Below are positions 1 to 8,988 of a stretch of DNA of 45,760 nt, piece by piece. Below the pieces are notes generated by a model, which searched no databases, had not been told where the DNA came from, and saw only the letters and a program-made list of their open reading frames with translations. The stretch covers positions 1-45,760 of the forward strand of contig UQQA01000006.1 of assembly GCA_900543105.1 (NCBI GenBank), written 5' to 3'. Source of the DNA: an uncultured Ruminococcus sp. (GTDB lineage: Bacteria > Bacillota > Clostridia > Oscillospirales > Ruminococcaceae). Every line of letters begins with the position of its first letter. The first letter of the stretch is position 1. The translations under genes were made by a program, and so were the position numbers.

Positions 1-182
1 CAGGCGTTCATCACATAATTGGCCTTGATGAGCGCGTTTTCCTCGAAGGTTGTTCCCGTTTCGTCCGCTTCGATATCTGCGCCGGCTTCGGACTGGGTGA
101 TGACCTCATATCCGAGCGGTTCAAGTATCTCACGGAACTCACGGAGCTTGTTTTTGTTGTTCGATGCAAGTATTATTTCCAT
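1..182 (-). CDS. rdgB: XTP/dITP diphosphohydrolase (RdgB/HAM1), 5' part only
   Basis: The first 60 codons are visible; the rest lies beyond the left edge. The translation begins MEIILASNNKNKLREFREIL, the signature N-terminus of the Ham1/RdgB family. These enzymes hydrolyse dITP, XTP and ITP to monophosphates and so keep deaminated purines out of DNA and RNA. The SNNKNK loop is the triphosphate-binding part, and the later FEENALIKA stretch is also family-typical. The ATG (180-182) overlaps the ftsY stop by one base (TAATG), so the gene is probably translationally coupled at the end of the smc-ftsY operon. Confidence 0.93.
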   Translation of the reverse strand, partial: MEIILASNNKNKLREFREILEPLGYEVITQSEAGADIEADETGTTFEENALIKANYVMNA

Positions 183-1546
183 TATTCATTATCCTCGCTG
201 TCTTTTTTCTTTTTGCCGAATGTGATCTCTTTGAAGAGGAAGCCGAACTTGCCGTCCTTGAGGCTCTTCTTCTGCTCGGGTGCTTCCTCGGCAGGCTCTT
301 CGCTCTCGGAGGCTGCTTCGCTTTCCGTTTCGGCTTCATCGGAAGTATCGTCGGTTATTTCTTCATCGTCCTCTTCTGCTGCTTCATCGGGTGCTTCGTT
401 TTCCTCTGCTTCTTCGGTGTTTTCCCCGACCGTTTCTTCAAGCTCTTCCGCAGCATCGTCAATGGTTATCTCATCGGTAATATTCTCGGAAAGAACGGGT
501 TCATTCCCGATTTCTTCCGCAGTTTCGGCAGCTTCGGTATTTTCAGCCGTTTCAGTTGCTTCAACAGTTTCCGCAGCTTCATTTTCTTCCGATGCTTCTT
601 CATCTGTAAGACGCTCATAGTTATAGTCGAAGTCGTTCTCATTATCGAACAGAGCCTCGGCGAAGTCGTGAGCATTGAACTCTTGCAGGTCGTCAAGCTT
701 TTCGCCAACGCCGACAAGCTTGACGGGGATTCCGAGTTCGTTGTGTATCGAAATGATGATGCCGCCCTTTGCGGTTCCGTCAAGCTTTGTGAGGACAATG
801 CCCGTGATATCGGCGACCTCGCTGAAAAGCTTTGCCTGATTTACGGCGTTCTGTCCCGTTGTTGCATCGAGGACAAGGAGCGTTTCGAGCGAACAGCCTT
901 CGCCCTGCTCGTGAATGATACGGCTGATCTTTCTCAGCTCATCCATAAGATTTTTCTTGTTGTGAAGTCTGCCTGCGGTGTCGCAGATAAGAACGTCAGT
1001 ACCTCTTGCTTTGGCGGCTGTAACAGCATCAAAAACCACTGAGGCAGGGTCAGAACCCTCGGCGTGTTTTACGATGTCAACGCCTGCACGCTCCGTCCAT
1101 ATCTGCAGCTGCTCAATAGCGGCGGCACGGAAAGTATCGGCTGCGGCAACGAGGACCTTTTTGCCCTCATTCTTATACTTCGCCGCAAGCTTTCCTATGG
1201 TGGTGGTCTTGCCTGCGCCGTTTACGCCGATAACGAGAATGACGGACGGCGTTGTGGATGTGTCGATCTTCTTATCCTCGCCGAGCATTTCTTCAATGAT
1301 ATTTTTAAGCTCCGCTCTGGTTTCATCGGGAGTTGCAAGCTTTTTCGACTTCACCGCCGCACGGAGCTTTTCAACTATCGAAAGCGAAGTTTCAACGCCG
1401 ATATCGCAGGTGATGAGGACTTCTTCAAGCTCGTCAAAAAAGTCGTCGTCGAGCTGCTTGTGCGCACCGAAAAGTGCGCCGATCTTGCTCATCATCGAGT
1501 CTTTGGTTTTCCTTACGCCCTCGGCGATCTTACTGAAAATGTTCAT
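182..1546 (-). CDS. ftsY: Signal recognition particle receptor FtsY with an acidic C-terminal extension
   Basis: GTPase receptor that docks SRP-ribosome complexes at the membrane. With the ATG at 1544-1546 the protein has 454 residues. A GAGG Shine-Dalgarno lies 8 nt upstream of this ATG; a TTG two codons earlier would sit almost on the SD. Order: N-domain helices (about 1-85), P-loop GVNGAGKTTT (about 107-116), DTAGR (about 189-193), TKLDGTAKGG (about 253-262), with the NG core ending near residue 301. The last 150 or so residues are a Glu/Asp/Ala-rich low-complexity tail ending in a basic stretch (KKKK). FtsY proteins with an acidic domain usually carry it at the N-terminus. It lies 33 bp downstream of smc, as in other Firmicutes. 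Confidence 0.95.
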   Translation of the reverse strand: MNIFSKIAEGVRKTKDSMMSKIGALFGAHKQLDDDFFDELEEVLITCDIGVETSLSIVEKLRAAVKSKKLATPDETRAELKNIIEEMLGEDKKIDTSTTPSVILVIGVNGAGKTTTIGKLAAKYKNEGKKVLVAAADTFRAAAIEQLQIWTERAGVDIVKHAEGSDPASVVFDAVTAAKARGTDVLICDTAGRLHNKKNLMDELRKISRIIHEQGEGCSLETLLVLDATTGQNAVNQAKLFSEVADITGIVLTKLDGTAKGGIIISIHNELGIPVKLVGVGEKLDDLQEFNAHDFAEALFDNENDFDYNYERLTDEEASEENEAAETVEATETAENTEAAETAEEIGNEPVLSENITDEITIDDAAEELEETVGENTEEAEENEAPDEAAEEDDEEITDDTSDEAETESEAASESEEPAEEAPEQKKSLKDGKFGFLFKEITFGKKKKDSEDNE

Positions 1547-1579
1547 ATTCAAGACCTCACTTTGATTTTGGTTTTGCTA

Positions 1580-4500
1580 TCAGTTTGCATCAACATTCTG
1601 CGGCGGCTGTTCAAGTCGGAGTATCTTTGAGATGCCCTTTTCCTGCATAGTTACGCCGTACATTACATCTGCTTCGTCCATTGAGCCTCGTCTGTGCGTT
1701 ACGAGGATAAACTGCGTTGTATCGGTGAATTTTCGGAGATACTGCGCATACTTCGTAACGTTTATGTCATCGAGCGCCGCTTCGATCTCGTCAAGGATAC
1801 AGAACGGCGCAGGCTTTATCTTAAGTATCGAGAAATAAATGCATATCGCAACAAATGCCTGTTCACCGCCCGAAAGGAGTGAAAGATTGTTGATGACCTT
1901 TCCGGGAGGTGCGACCTTTATTTCGATGCCCGATTCGAGAACGTCCTCAGGATCGGTGAGGGTAAGCTCCGCACGTCCGCCGCCGAAAAGCTCGACAAAT
2001 ATCTGCTTGAAGTTTTCATTTATTTGGTTAAAGCTGTCGGAGAACTGTCTGCGCATCGTTTCGGTGAGTTCCTCGATAAGTCTTTCCAGTTCACGCTTTG
2101 AGCTTTCAACATCATTGAGCTGCCCCGACATAAATTCGTATCTTTCCGACACCTCTTTATACTCTTCGATAGCGGCAACGTTGACATTTCCGAGCGCACG
2201 GATCTTCTGCTTTATCTCCGCAAGGTCACGCTGGATCACGAGCAGATTTTCCACGGGCTTTGCAAGCTTTACCGCCTCGGAAAGATACAGTTCATACTGC
2301 TCCGCCATATCTGCGATTATCTTGTCATAAGCGCTCTGAACGGAGGTCTTGCGCTCTTCGAGCCTTGTCACCTCACGGCTGAATTTTTCCTTGCTGTCGT
2401 TCAGCTCACGGACCTGTCTGCGCTTTTCGTTAGACTTCTGCTCCATTGTGTGGCTCTCGGAGCGAAGCTGTGCGATACGGTCGTTTATTTCTGCGGCTTC
2501 GTCCTTTGCGCCCGAAAGCTTTGCATTGAGCGCTTCGATCTCAGCCTGTTTTTCTTCGATAAAACGATTCTTTTCGTCGAGTTCAACAACGAGCCTTGCG
2601 CTGCTGCTGCCTATCTCCTGCGACTGCGCTTCAAGGCGTGCTATCTCACCCTTTATTGCTTCGATGTCCTTTGTTATCTCGGTCTCACGAAGCTTTAATT
2701 CGGACATTTTTTCGGAAAGTGCTTCACGCTTTTCCTGCATCTGCCTGCGCTGTTCTTCGTTTTCGGAAACGCTCTTTTCCTTTTCTGCGATCTCGTTTTC
2801 GACCGACTTCAAAGCTTCTTCGGCTGCCTTTACAGCGGCTTCGCTCTCGGAAATTCGGTTTTTGAGCGCATTTTTTGCATCTTCCGAACCCGAAAGCTGT
2901 TCCTCGTTCTGCGCTGTCATTACATCTATTCGTTTCAACTCCGATTCAAAGCGTATTTTATCCGCCGCAACAACGGAAAGCTCCTCCTTTGCGCCCTCAA
3001 TATCAAAGCCAAGCTTATCAGTTTCGCTTTTCAGCTTTTCAGCCGATGCTCGAAGCTCGTTGAGCTTTGTCTGGAGCGCATTTTTCTCGTTGGTGAGCTT
3101 TTCGATGTCGTTCTTTCGTGTGAGAACGCCGCTCGACTTTGAAACCGAACCGCCCGTGAACGAACCGCCTGCGTTGATGACCTGACCGTCAAGCGTTACG
3201 ATACGGAATTTGTAGCCGTACTTTTTTGCGATGAGCGTTCCGAGGTCGATATCCTCCGCAATAACTATTCGTCCGAGGAGCGAATTGTAAACGCCCTCAA
3301 ATCTCGGATCGAACTGTACAAGGTCAACTGCGAGCGCAACAAAGCCGTCACATCTGTCAAGACCGTTTTCGTTAAGGCGGTTTCCCTTGACGGAGGTTAG
3401 TGGCAGGAATGTTGCTCTGCCTGCTTTGGTCTCCTGCAAAAGTCTGATTCCACGCTTTGCGATATCTTCATTTTCGACAACGATGTTCTGCAAAGCACCT
3501 CCCATTGCGGTCTCGATTGCAACGCTGTACTTTGAGTCTACCTTGATAAGCTGTGCGGCAGAGCCGTAAACTCCGCTCAGCTGACCCGACTTTGAAGCCT
3601 TAAGTATCTGCTTTACCGAGTGTGCAAAGCCCTCCATGCTGTTTTCAAGGTCGGCAAGCATACGAATTCGCTGGTCTTTGTCACGGATAGCGAAGTTCAT
3701 CTCTTCGAGCTGTTTTTTCGCCGCTTCGAGCTTCTCTTTCCTTGCGGCATAAAGCTTTGAGATACCGCCGATACGGTTGTTCAGTTCCTCTGTCTTTTCC
3801 TCGATGAGTGCAAGACCGTCAGTACATTCGCTTTTCTCACGCTTCAAATCTTCGAGTGCGGAGCGAAGCGTTTCTTCCCTGCTGTCGGCGGATTCAAGCT
3901 GTGCTTTCATATCCTCGCCGTTCTGCTTGCCCGTTGAGATAGAAACGCCGTATTCGGACTGCTTTATATATAATTTGTTGAGTTCGTTCCGGACTTGTGA
4001 CGACTTGCTGTCGAAGCTGTCCTTTTCGGAGGAAGCCTTTGAAAGCTCCTCGCTGACGGTGACATAATCTGTGCGTGTCTGTTCGAGTTCGGCTTCGGCA
4101 TTTTTTATTGCGGCAAGCTTTTCTTCGGTAGCCTTGCGGTTTTCCTCGCCCGTGTTTTCGGAAAGTGCCTGCTGCTTTTTTATTTCGTCGATATCATCGT
4201 TTGCGTGGCGAATTTCGTTCTCGCAAACGGCGATATCGGAATGTATCTGTGTATTTGCGCGTTCCGATTCGAGTATGCGGTTTCGCAGTTCTTCCGTGCG
4301 GAGTGTGTTTTCCTGCATATTTTCGGAAAGCTGTGTAAGCTCTTCTTCAAGCCTTGAAATATCGGCTTCAACGCCGTTGTATTCGTTCGTGCTGATAAGG
4401 AGCTTATCGGAAATTTCGTCGAGATTTTTCTTCAGATCGTCAAGCTGACGAACCCAGACGGTGATCTCAAGCGACTTTTTCGTTTCGGAATATTCGATGA

Positions 4501-5143
4501 ATTTTTCCGCTTTTTCCGACTGTATGCGGAGCGGCTCAACTCTGCTTTCAAGTTCGCCGATGATATCGCGCAGACGGAGAATGTTTTCCTGCGCTGCTGC
4601 AAGCTTTCGCTCTGCCTCGGCTTTTTTATAGCGGAATTTTGAAATGCCTGCCGCTTCTTCAAAAATTTCACGGCGTTCGCCCGACTTTGCGGAAACTATC
4701 TCGGCAACACGACCCTGACCGATTATTGAATAGCCGTCACGTCCAAGACCCGTGTCCATAAAAAGCTCGCAGATATCTTTCAGACGAACCTGTGCGCCGT
4801 TTATCATATACTCGCTTTCGCCGCTGCGGTAAAGCTTTCGCGTTACCGAGACCTGCTCGGACGGTATCTGCAGAATCCCTCTGTTGTTGATGATGTTGAG
4901 CGTTACCGATGCAAAACCCATAGGCTTGCGGAACTGCGTACCCGAGAAGATAACGTCCTCCATTTTTCCGCCTCGGAGCGTCTTTGAGGACTGCTCGCCG
5001 AGAACCCAGCGCACAGCATCGCCGATATTCGATTTTCCGCTTCCGTTAGGGCCGACTACCGCCGTTATACCCTTGTCAAAGGTAAGCTTTATCTTATCGG
5101 GAAAGGACTTAAAGCCCTGTAATTCCAATGATTCGAGATACAT
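1580..5143 (-). CDS. smc: Chromosome partition/condensation protein Smc
   Basis: 1187 residues, the normal length for bacterial SMC. It forms the DNA-entrapping ATPase ring with ScpA/ScpB. The N-terminal head has Walker A GPNGSGKSN (about 31-39). Two long Glu/Lys/Ala-rich coiled coils flank a hinge at roughly 500-660, with conserved glycines near GGSFTGGS. The C-terminal head has the ABC signature LSGGEQA and a Walker B ending CILDEIEAALDD. A GGAGC Shine-Dalgarno precedes the ATG. The gene lies between the radical SAM gene and ftsY in the same transcription unit. Long serine-rich antisense frames over it are coiled-coil codon shadows. Confidence 0.97.
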   Translation of the reverse strand: MYLESLELQGFKSFPDKIKLTFDKGITAVVGPNGSGKSNIGDAVRWVLGEQSSKTLRGGKMEDVIFSGTQFRKPMGFASVTLNIINNRGILQIPSEQVSVTRKLYRSGESEYMINGAQVRLKDICELFMDTGLGRDGYSIIGQGRVAEIVSAKSGERREIFEEAAGISKFRYKKAEAERKLAAAQENILRLRDIIGELESRVEPLRIQSEKAEKFIEYSETKKSLEITVWVRQLDDLKKNLDEISDKLLISTNEYNGVEADISRLEEELTQLSENMQENTLRTEELRNRILESERANTQIHSDIAVCENEIRHANDDIDEIKKQQALSENTGEENRKATEEKLAAIKNAEAELEQTRTDYVTVSEELSKASSEKDSFDSKSSQVRNELNKLYIKQSEYGVSISTGKQNGEDMKAQLESADSREETLRSALEDLKREKSECTDGLALIEEKTEELNNRIGGISKLYAARKEKLEAAKKQLEEMNFAIRDKDQRIRMLADLENSMEGFAHSVKQILKASKSGQLSGVYGSAAQLIKVDSKYSVAIETAMGGALQNIVVENEDIAKRGIRLLQETKAGRATFLPLTSVKGNRLNENGLDRCDGFVALAVDLVQFDPRFEGVYNSLLGRIVIAEDIDLGTLIAKKYGYKFRIVTLDGQVINAGGSFTGGSVSKSSGVLTRKNDIEKLTNEKNALQTKLNELRASAEKLKSETDKLGFDIEGAKEELSVVAADKIRFESELKRIDVMTAQNEEQLSGSEDAKNALKNRISESEAAVKAAEEALKSVENEIAEKEKSVSENEEQRRQMQEKREALSEKMSELKLRETEITKDIEAIKGEIARLEAQSQEIGSSSARLVVELDEKNRFIEEKQAEIEALNAKLSGAKDEAAEINDRIAQLRSESHTMEQKSNEKRRQVRELNDSKEKFSREVTRLEERKTSVQSAYDKIIADMAEQYELYLSEAVKLAKPVENLLVIQRDLAEIKQKIRALGNVNVAAIEEYKEVSERYEFMSGQLNDVESSKRELERLIEELTETMRRQFSDSFNQINENFKQIFVELFGGGRAELTLTDPEDVLESGIEIKVAPPGKVINNLSLLSGGEQAFVAICIYFSILKIKPAPFCILDEIEAALDDINVTKYAQYLRKFTDTTQFILVTHRRGSMDEADVMYGVTMQEKGISKILRLEQPPQNVDAN

Positions 5144-5161
5144 TTATATGCTCCGTTTCAT

Positions 5162-6163
5162 CTAAATTTTGTCTGCTTTTTCCACGCGGATATCAAAGAG
5201 CTTTTCTATGCTTTTATCCGCAGTTATCTTTATATCAAAACCTTGCTTTTTAAAATATTCAGTGTTGCATTTTTTCTGACCTACAGCCATGCTGACGGCT
5301 TTCGGCGAAACAGAAACCTCGTATCTGCCCTTTTCGCCGAGCTGTTTTTCGATAGCCTTGCGGAAACGTATTCCAAGACAAATTTCACGCATCGCAGGGT
5401 GATAATATCCCCCGACAGCATGACCCTCGACATTTTCCGAAGCATGAAGTCCGAGCCGTATTATCCTTATGCCGCTCTGCTCGAACATCTCCATTAGCTT
5501 CGCGCAAAGCTCCGCTTCTTCATTGAACGAAACGGGGTTATATACCCCACTCTGATATAAGTCGGCAAGCTTGGTTCCGCCAAGTATCACAGTTGGGTAT
5601 ATCCTCACCGTTGCAGGCGAAAGCCTTATCAGCTCCTCCGCGGTGCAGATATCGTCCTCGGGCGAAGCGCCGTAAAGTCCTGTCATCATCTGCAATCCGA
5701 GTTCAAAGCCGTACTCTTTTATAAGCTTTGAAGCTTTCCGAACATCGTCCGCAGTGTGTCCCCGATCGTTCATCGCAAGAATATCGTCACGCATCGACTG
5801 CGCACCGAGTTCTATTGCGGTGACATTGTATTTTTTCAATATATCAAGCACTTCGCAGTCAATTTTATCGGGGCGGGTCGAAACTCTTATCCCGATAAGA
5901 CCGTATTCCTTTATAAAAGGCTGTGCGGCTTCGAGCAGGGAGATCATATATCCCCTTTCGACTGCCGTAAAGCTTCCGCCGAAAAATGCTATCTCCGTTT
6001 CGTGCGGAGCTTTCAGCTTCGGGCAGGCTTCTTCGAGAATTTTTGCTACAGCGTTCGCATCGGGCGGTTCTTCCGTGCTGCTTATCGTGCGCTGATTACA
6101 GAACGAGCAGCAGTTCGGGCAGCCTTTGTGCGGAATGAAGATCGAGATATTGCTGTGCGTCAT
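5162..6163 (-). CDS. Radical SAM protein, Elp3-like family
   Basis: 333 residues. The radical SAM cluster motif is at the N-terminus, C15-x3-C19-x2-C22 (HKGCPNCCSFCNQ), followed by a GGSFTAVE glycine motif and a TIM-barrel-like region. It resembles the Elp3-related radical SAM proteins (COG1243-like) often found between rnc and smc in Clostridia. It lacks the C-terminal GNAT acetyltransferase domain of true Elp3, so tRNA wobble acetylation is not established and the substrate is unknown. Its ATG overlaps the rnc stop (ATGA), indicating coupling. Confidence 0.8.
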   Translation of the reverse strand: MTHSNISIFIPHKGCPNCCSFCNQRTISSTEEPPDANAVAKILEEACPKLKAPHETEIAFFGGSFTAVERGYMISLLEAAQPFIKEYGLIGIRVSTRPDKIDCEVLDILKKYNVTAIELGAQSMRDDILAMNDRGHTADDVRKASKLIKEYGFELGLQMMTGLYGASPEDDICTAEELIRLSPATVRIYPTVILGGTKLADLYQSGVYNPVSFNEEAELCAKLMEMFEQSGIRIIRLGLHASENVEGHAVGGYYHPAMREICLGIRFRKAIEKQLGEKGRYEVSVSPKAVSMAVGQKKCNTEYFKKQGFDIKITADKSIEKLFDIRVEKADKI

Positions 6164-6846
6164 ACCTTGTAGCCCATAAGCTCGAGAGCTTCTTTCGCAG
6201 CCATCTGTTCAGCCTGCTTTTTGCTGTGACCCTCGCCCGTTCCGATAACGTTCGAGTTGAGCATTACCTGAATTACGAACACACGGTTGTGATCGGGACC
6301 CGTCTGCGATTTGAGGAAGTATTCGACCTTTTCCTCACGGTTGCGCTGTATAACTTCCTGCAGAATGGTCTTGTAGTCGCCGTTGGAACGGTTTCTGTAC
6401 CTGTCAATATCTTCGGGCATAAAGCCGAGGACGTACTTTCTTGCTTCGTCAAGTCCGCCGTCAAGGAAAACTGCCGCAATGACAGCCTCGAACGCATCGG
6501 AAACGATAGACGGACGTTCTCTGCCGCCGCTGTTTTCCTCGCCCTTGCCGAGAAGAATATGCTGACCGAGATCTATCTTCTTCGAGAATTCAAAGAGCGC
6601 GGTTTCGCAGACGAGCGATGCTCTTATCTTCGTAAGATCGCCCTCGGGAAGATGCTTGAAGTGCTTGAAAAGATACTCCGAAACGACTATCGAAAGCACA
6701 CTGTCGCCGAGAAATTCAAGGCGCTCGTTTGAGTTGCGTGAGTTTTTGAATTCGTTTGCGTAGCTTGAATGGGAAAGTGCTTCGTGAAGAAGCTCCTTGT
6801 CCTTAAATGTATATCCTATCTTTTTTTCAAACTCCGAAAAATCCAT
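6160..6846 (-). CDS. rnc: Ribonuclease III
   Basis: 228 residues from the ATG at 6844-6846, which has an AAAGGG Shine-Dalgarno about 10 nt upstream. An earlier in-frame start adds 11 residues not typical of the family. It cleaves double-stranded RNA in rRNA processing and mRNA decay. The N-terminal RNase III domain carries the signature NERLEFLGDSVL with its catalytic acidic residues. The C-terminal double-stranded-RNA-binding domain starts near residue 155 and ends with the GHSKKQAEQMAAKEAL helix. It follows plsX and overlaps the radical SAM gene by 4 bp. The usual acpP between plsX and rnc is absent. Confidence 0.96.
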   Translation of the reverse strand: MDFSEFEKKIGYTFKDKELLHEALSHSSYANEFKNSRNSNERLEFLGDSVLSIVVSEYLFKHFKHLPEGDLTKIRASLVCETALFEFSKKIDLGQHILLGKGEENSGGRERPSIVSDAFEAVIAAVFLDGGLDEARKYVLGFMPEDIDRYRNRSNGDYKTILQEVIQRNREEKVEYFLKSQTGPDHNRVFVIQVMLNSNVIGTGEGHSKKQAEQMAAKEALELMGYKV

Positions 6847-6918
6847 TTTTGTGTATCCCTTTCCGATCGGACTTCGCATAAAAGTCCGATCTTTAGTTTG
6901 AAAATAAATATGTAAAAC

Positions 6919-7926
6919 TTATTCAGCCGAATCTGTTTTCAGCTTTTCTATCGAACGTGAAATTTCGCCGATAACGTCACCCTCAACGCAATTCTTAGCC
7001 TGACGGACAGCGTTATAGAAAGCGTTCGCGTCCGAGCTGCCGTGAGCCTTTATAACGGGCTTTGAAATGCCCATAAGAACAGCGCCGCCGACTTCGGAAT
7101 AGTCCATTTTTTTGCGGAATGCTGCGACCTGCTTTTTCATAAGAAGATATGCTATCTTTGAACCAAGGCTGCTCATGAACATACCCTTGAGCGTGTGCGC
7201 AAAGTATGAACCCATACCCTCGTAAAGCTTCAGAGCAACATTGCCCGTGAAGCCGTCCGAAACAGCGACCTGACAAATGCCGAGCGGAATATCACGGGCT
7301 TCGAGGTTTCCGTAAAAATTTATCGGCGCTTTTTTAAGCATCGCATAAGCCTCTTTGTCCATTTCTCTGCCCTTTGTGTCCTCTGCGCCGACATTGATAA
7401 GACCGACCTTCGGTGACTTCACGCCGAGGACCTTTTCCATATAGCAGCTGCCCATAATACCGAACTGAACAAGCGCTTCGGGACGGCACTCAACATTTGC
7501 ACCTGCGTCAATGAGCATTATATAGCCATTGTCTGCAGGCATTATCGGAGCAAGTGCGGCTCTTTTTATGCCTTTAAGACGCTTTGCGATGAACGTTGCG
7601 CCGACAACGAGCGCACCAGTGCTGCCTGCGGAAACGAAAGCGTCACCCTCGCCGTCTGCGAGCGCTTTAAGTCCGACAGCCATTGAACAGCCTGCGTGTT
7701 CCTTTAAAATAGAAGCAGGCTCTTCGTGAATATCGATGACCTCTTCCGTGTGCTTTATCGAAATTCGGTCGAGCGAAATATTGTTTGCGGTGGCAAAGCT
7801 TTTTATCTTGTTTTCATCACCCGTGAGTACAATGTCAACACCGAGCTTTTCAACAGCCATAGCCGCACCCTTGATGACTTCATCGGGTGAATGATCTCCG
7901 CCGAATGCGTCAACGATTATCTTCAT
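6919..7926 (-). CDS. plsX: Phosphate acyltransferase PlsX
   Basis: 335 residues. It converts acyl-ACP to acyl-phosphate, the acyl donor for PlsY in phospholipid synthesis. The N-terminus MKIIVDAFGGDHSP is diagnostic, and the GSTGALV and DGFTGNVALK motifs are present. It acts at the inner face of the membrane. An AGGAG Shine-Dalgarno precedes the ATG, and the start lies inside the preceding YcxB-like gene (17-bp overlap), so expression is tied to that gene. No fabD, fabG or acpP follows. Confidence 0.97.
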   Translation of the reverse strand: MKIIVDAFGGDHSPDEVIKGAAMAVEKLGVDIVLTGDENKIKSFATANNISLDRISIKHTEEVIDIHEEPASILKEHAGCSMAVGLKALADGEGDAFVSAGSTGALVVGATFIAKRLKGIKRAALAPIMPADNGYIMLIDAGANVECRPEALVQFGIMGSCYMEKVLGVKSPKVGLINVGAEDTKGREMDKEAYAMLKKAPINFYGNLEARDIPLGICQVAVSDGFTGNVALKLYEGMGSYFAHTLKGMFMSSLGSKIAYLLMKKQVAAFRKKMDYSEVGGAVLMGISKPVIKAHGSSDANAFYNAVRQAKNCVEGDVIGEISRSIEKLKTDSAE

Positions 7927-8419
7927 TGTTTTTTCTCCTCTTGATCTTCTCGTTCAAAAATTTGGTAAATCCGATATCTGTCTTTTCGCTTTTCGGAATA
8001 ACATACTCCGTGCCGTTTTCCGTCCTGATGATGAAGTGACTTTTTGTGTCACGGTATCCGTTCAGCTTTTCATAAGGGAAATAAGCCGCAAAGCTTTCTT
8101 CGCATACAAGAAAACCGTCCGTGTAAAACTCATAGAGCCGTGTTTTTTCACCATTTTCGGAGAACGCTTTACGGGCAGAGCGTTTTATTCCCGAAAGCGA
8201 AAATATTCCCGACAAAAATGCAAGTCCCGATATTATCGTGATAAGAAAATATCCTGCGATTGCCGAAAGCACCGCTATAACTAACGCAATTACAGTTACA
8301 ACAGTTTCCAGCCGAGCCGCCGACTTTTTTTCACATAATATCTCGTCAAGTCCATACTCCGTTTCAAGGCTGTAGACCGCAGGTGCGGCACTTCTGAGCT
8401 TTATTTCAACCTTTCCCAT
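7910..8419 (-). CDS. YcxB-like membrane protein, copy 2
   Basis: 169 residues. A short N-terminal segment is followed by a hydrophobic hairpin of two likely membrane spans (about 36-78) and a C-terminal domain with aromatic strands ending in YVIPKSE. This resembles the YcxB-like C-terminal domain, whose function is unknown. A GGAGG Shine-Dalgarno precedes the ATG. It lies 11 bp after a second protein of the same architecture and overlaps plsX by 17 bp. Family assignment rests on pattern only. Confidence 0.6.
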   Translation of the reverse strand: MGKVEIKLRSAAPAVYSLETEYGLDEILCEKKSAARLETVVTVIALVIAVLSAIAGYFLITIISGLAFLSGIFSLSGIKRSARKAFSENGEKTRLYEFYTDGFLVCEESFAAYFPYEKLNGYRDTKSHFIIRTENGTEYVIPKSEKTDIGFTKFLNEKIKRRKNNEDNR

Positions 8420-8430
8420 AAGCCGCCTCC

Positions 8431-8988
8431 TTATATGGTCTTGACTGTGAATTTTCCGCCGAGCTTGTTTTCCATTACCGCACGCAGAAGCTTTTTCTGT
8501 TCATCGGAAAGCTCACCCTTCGGGATAAGATAGGTTTTTCCGTCATTGCGGAACAGCATAACCTCGAGCGTATTCTCAACGCCCCTCACGATGCGTTCAT
8601 AGCTTTCATTAACGCCCTCATACTCGCTTGCAAAGGTGAAATGGTGGCGGTAAAAATTGTATGTGCAGTTTCCGCTGCCGTTGGGAGCTTTGCGAACCGC
8701 TCTGCTGACCTTTTGTGCATTCAGAAGCATTTCAAGTGCAATAAGAAGTGCAAATACAACATACGAGACCGCAAGCATAGGCTGACCTGCCGCAGCTGCA
8801 ACAAGAACTATCTGCAAAACGATAAGAACGGCAAGTATCGCACCTATCACCGCAAAAATATAAGTTCCGCCGCTTTTGAAAAGCATCGTCTGTTCAAGCT
8901 GTTTGAAGTCCTTTTCGCCGCAGTTCACGGTAAAGCTGACGAGCGGCTCTTTGCCCTTATCGTCGGGAAAATCAAAGGAAACATTCAT
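8431..8988 (-). CDS. YcxB-like membrane protein, copy 1
   Basis: 185 residues with the same plan as the next gene: an N-terminal strand segment, two hydrophobic spans (about 44-90) and a C-terminal region with the FYRHHFTF and YLIPKGELSDEQ motifs of YcxB-like proteins. The ATG overlaps the trmFO stop (ATGA), with a GGAGG Shine-Dalgarno inside trmFO. The two tandem genes look like an old duplication. Being wedged between trmFO and plsX suggests an envelope role, but nothing in the sequence fixes a function. Confidence 0.6.
   Translation of the reverse strand: MNVSFDFPDDKGKEPLVSFTVNCGEKDFKQLEQTMLFKSGGTYIFAVIGAILAVLIVLQIVLVAAAAGQPMLAVSYVVFALLIALEMLLNAQKVSRAVRKAPNGSGNCTYNFYRHHFTFASEYEGVNESYERIVRGVENTLEVMLFRNDGKTYLIPKGELSDEQKKLLRAVMENKLGGKFTVKTI

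Noticed and set aside
164..1042. 292-codon Phe/Cys-rich frame antisense to ftsY
   Set aside because: Composition is the complement of the Glu/Ala-rich FtsY tail; a clear shadow.
2349..3185. 278-codon serine-rich frame antisense to smc
   Set aside because: It mirrors the coiled-coil codons of smc, has no ribosome-binding site and no recognisable domain.
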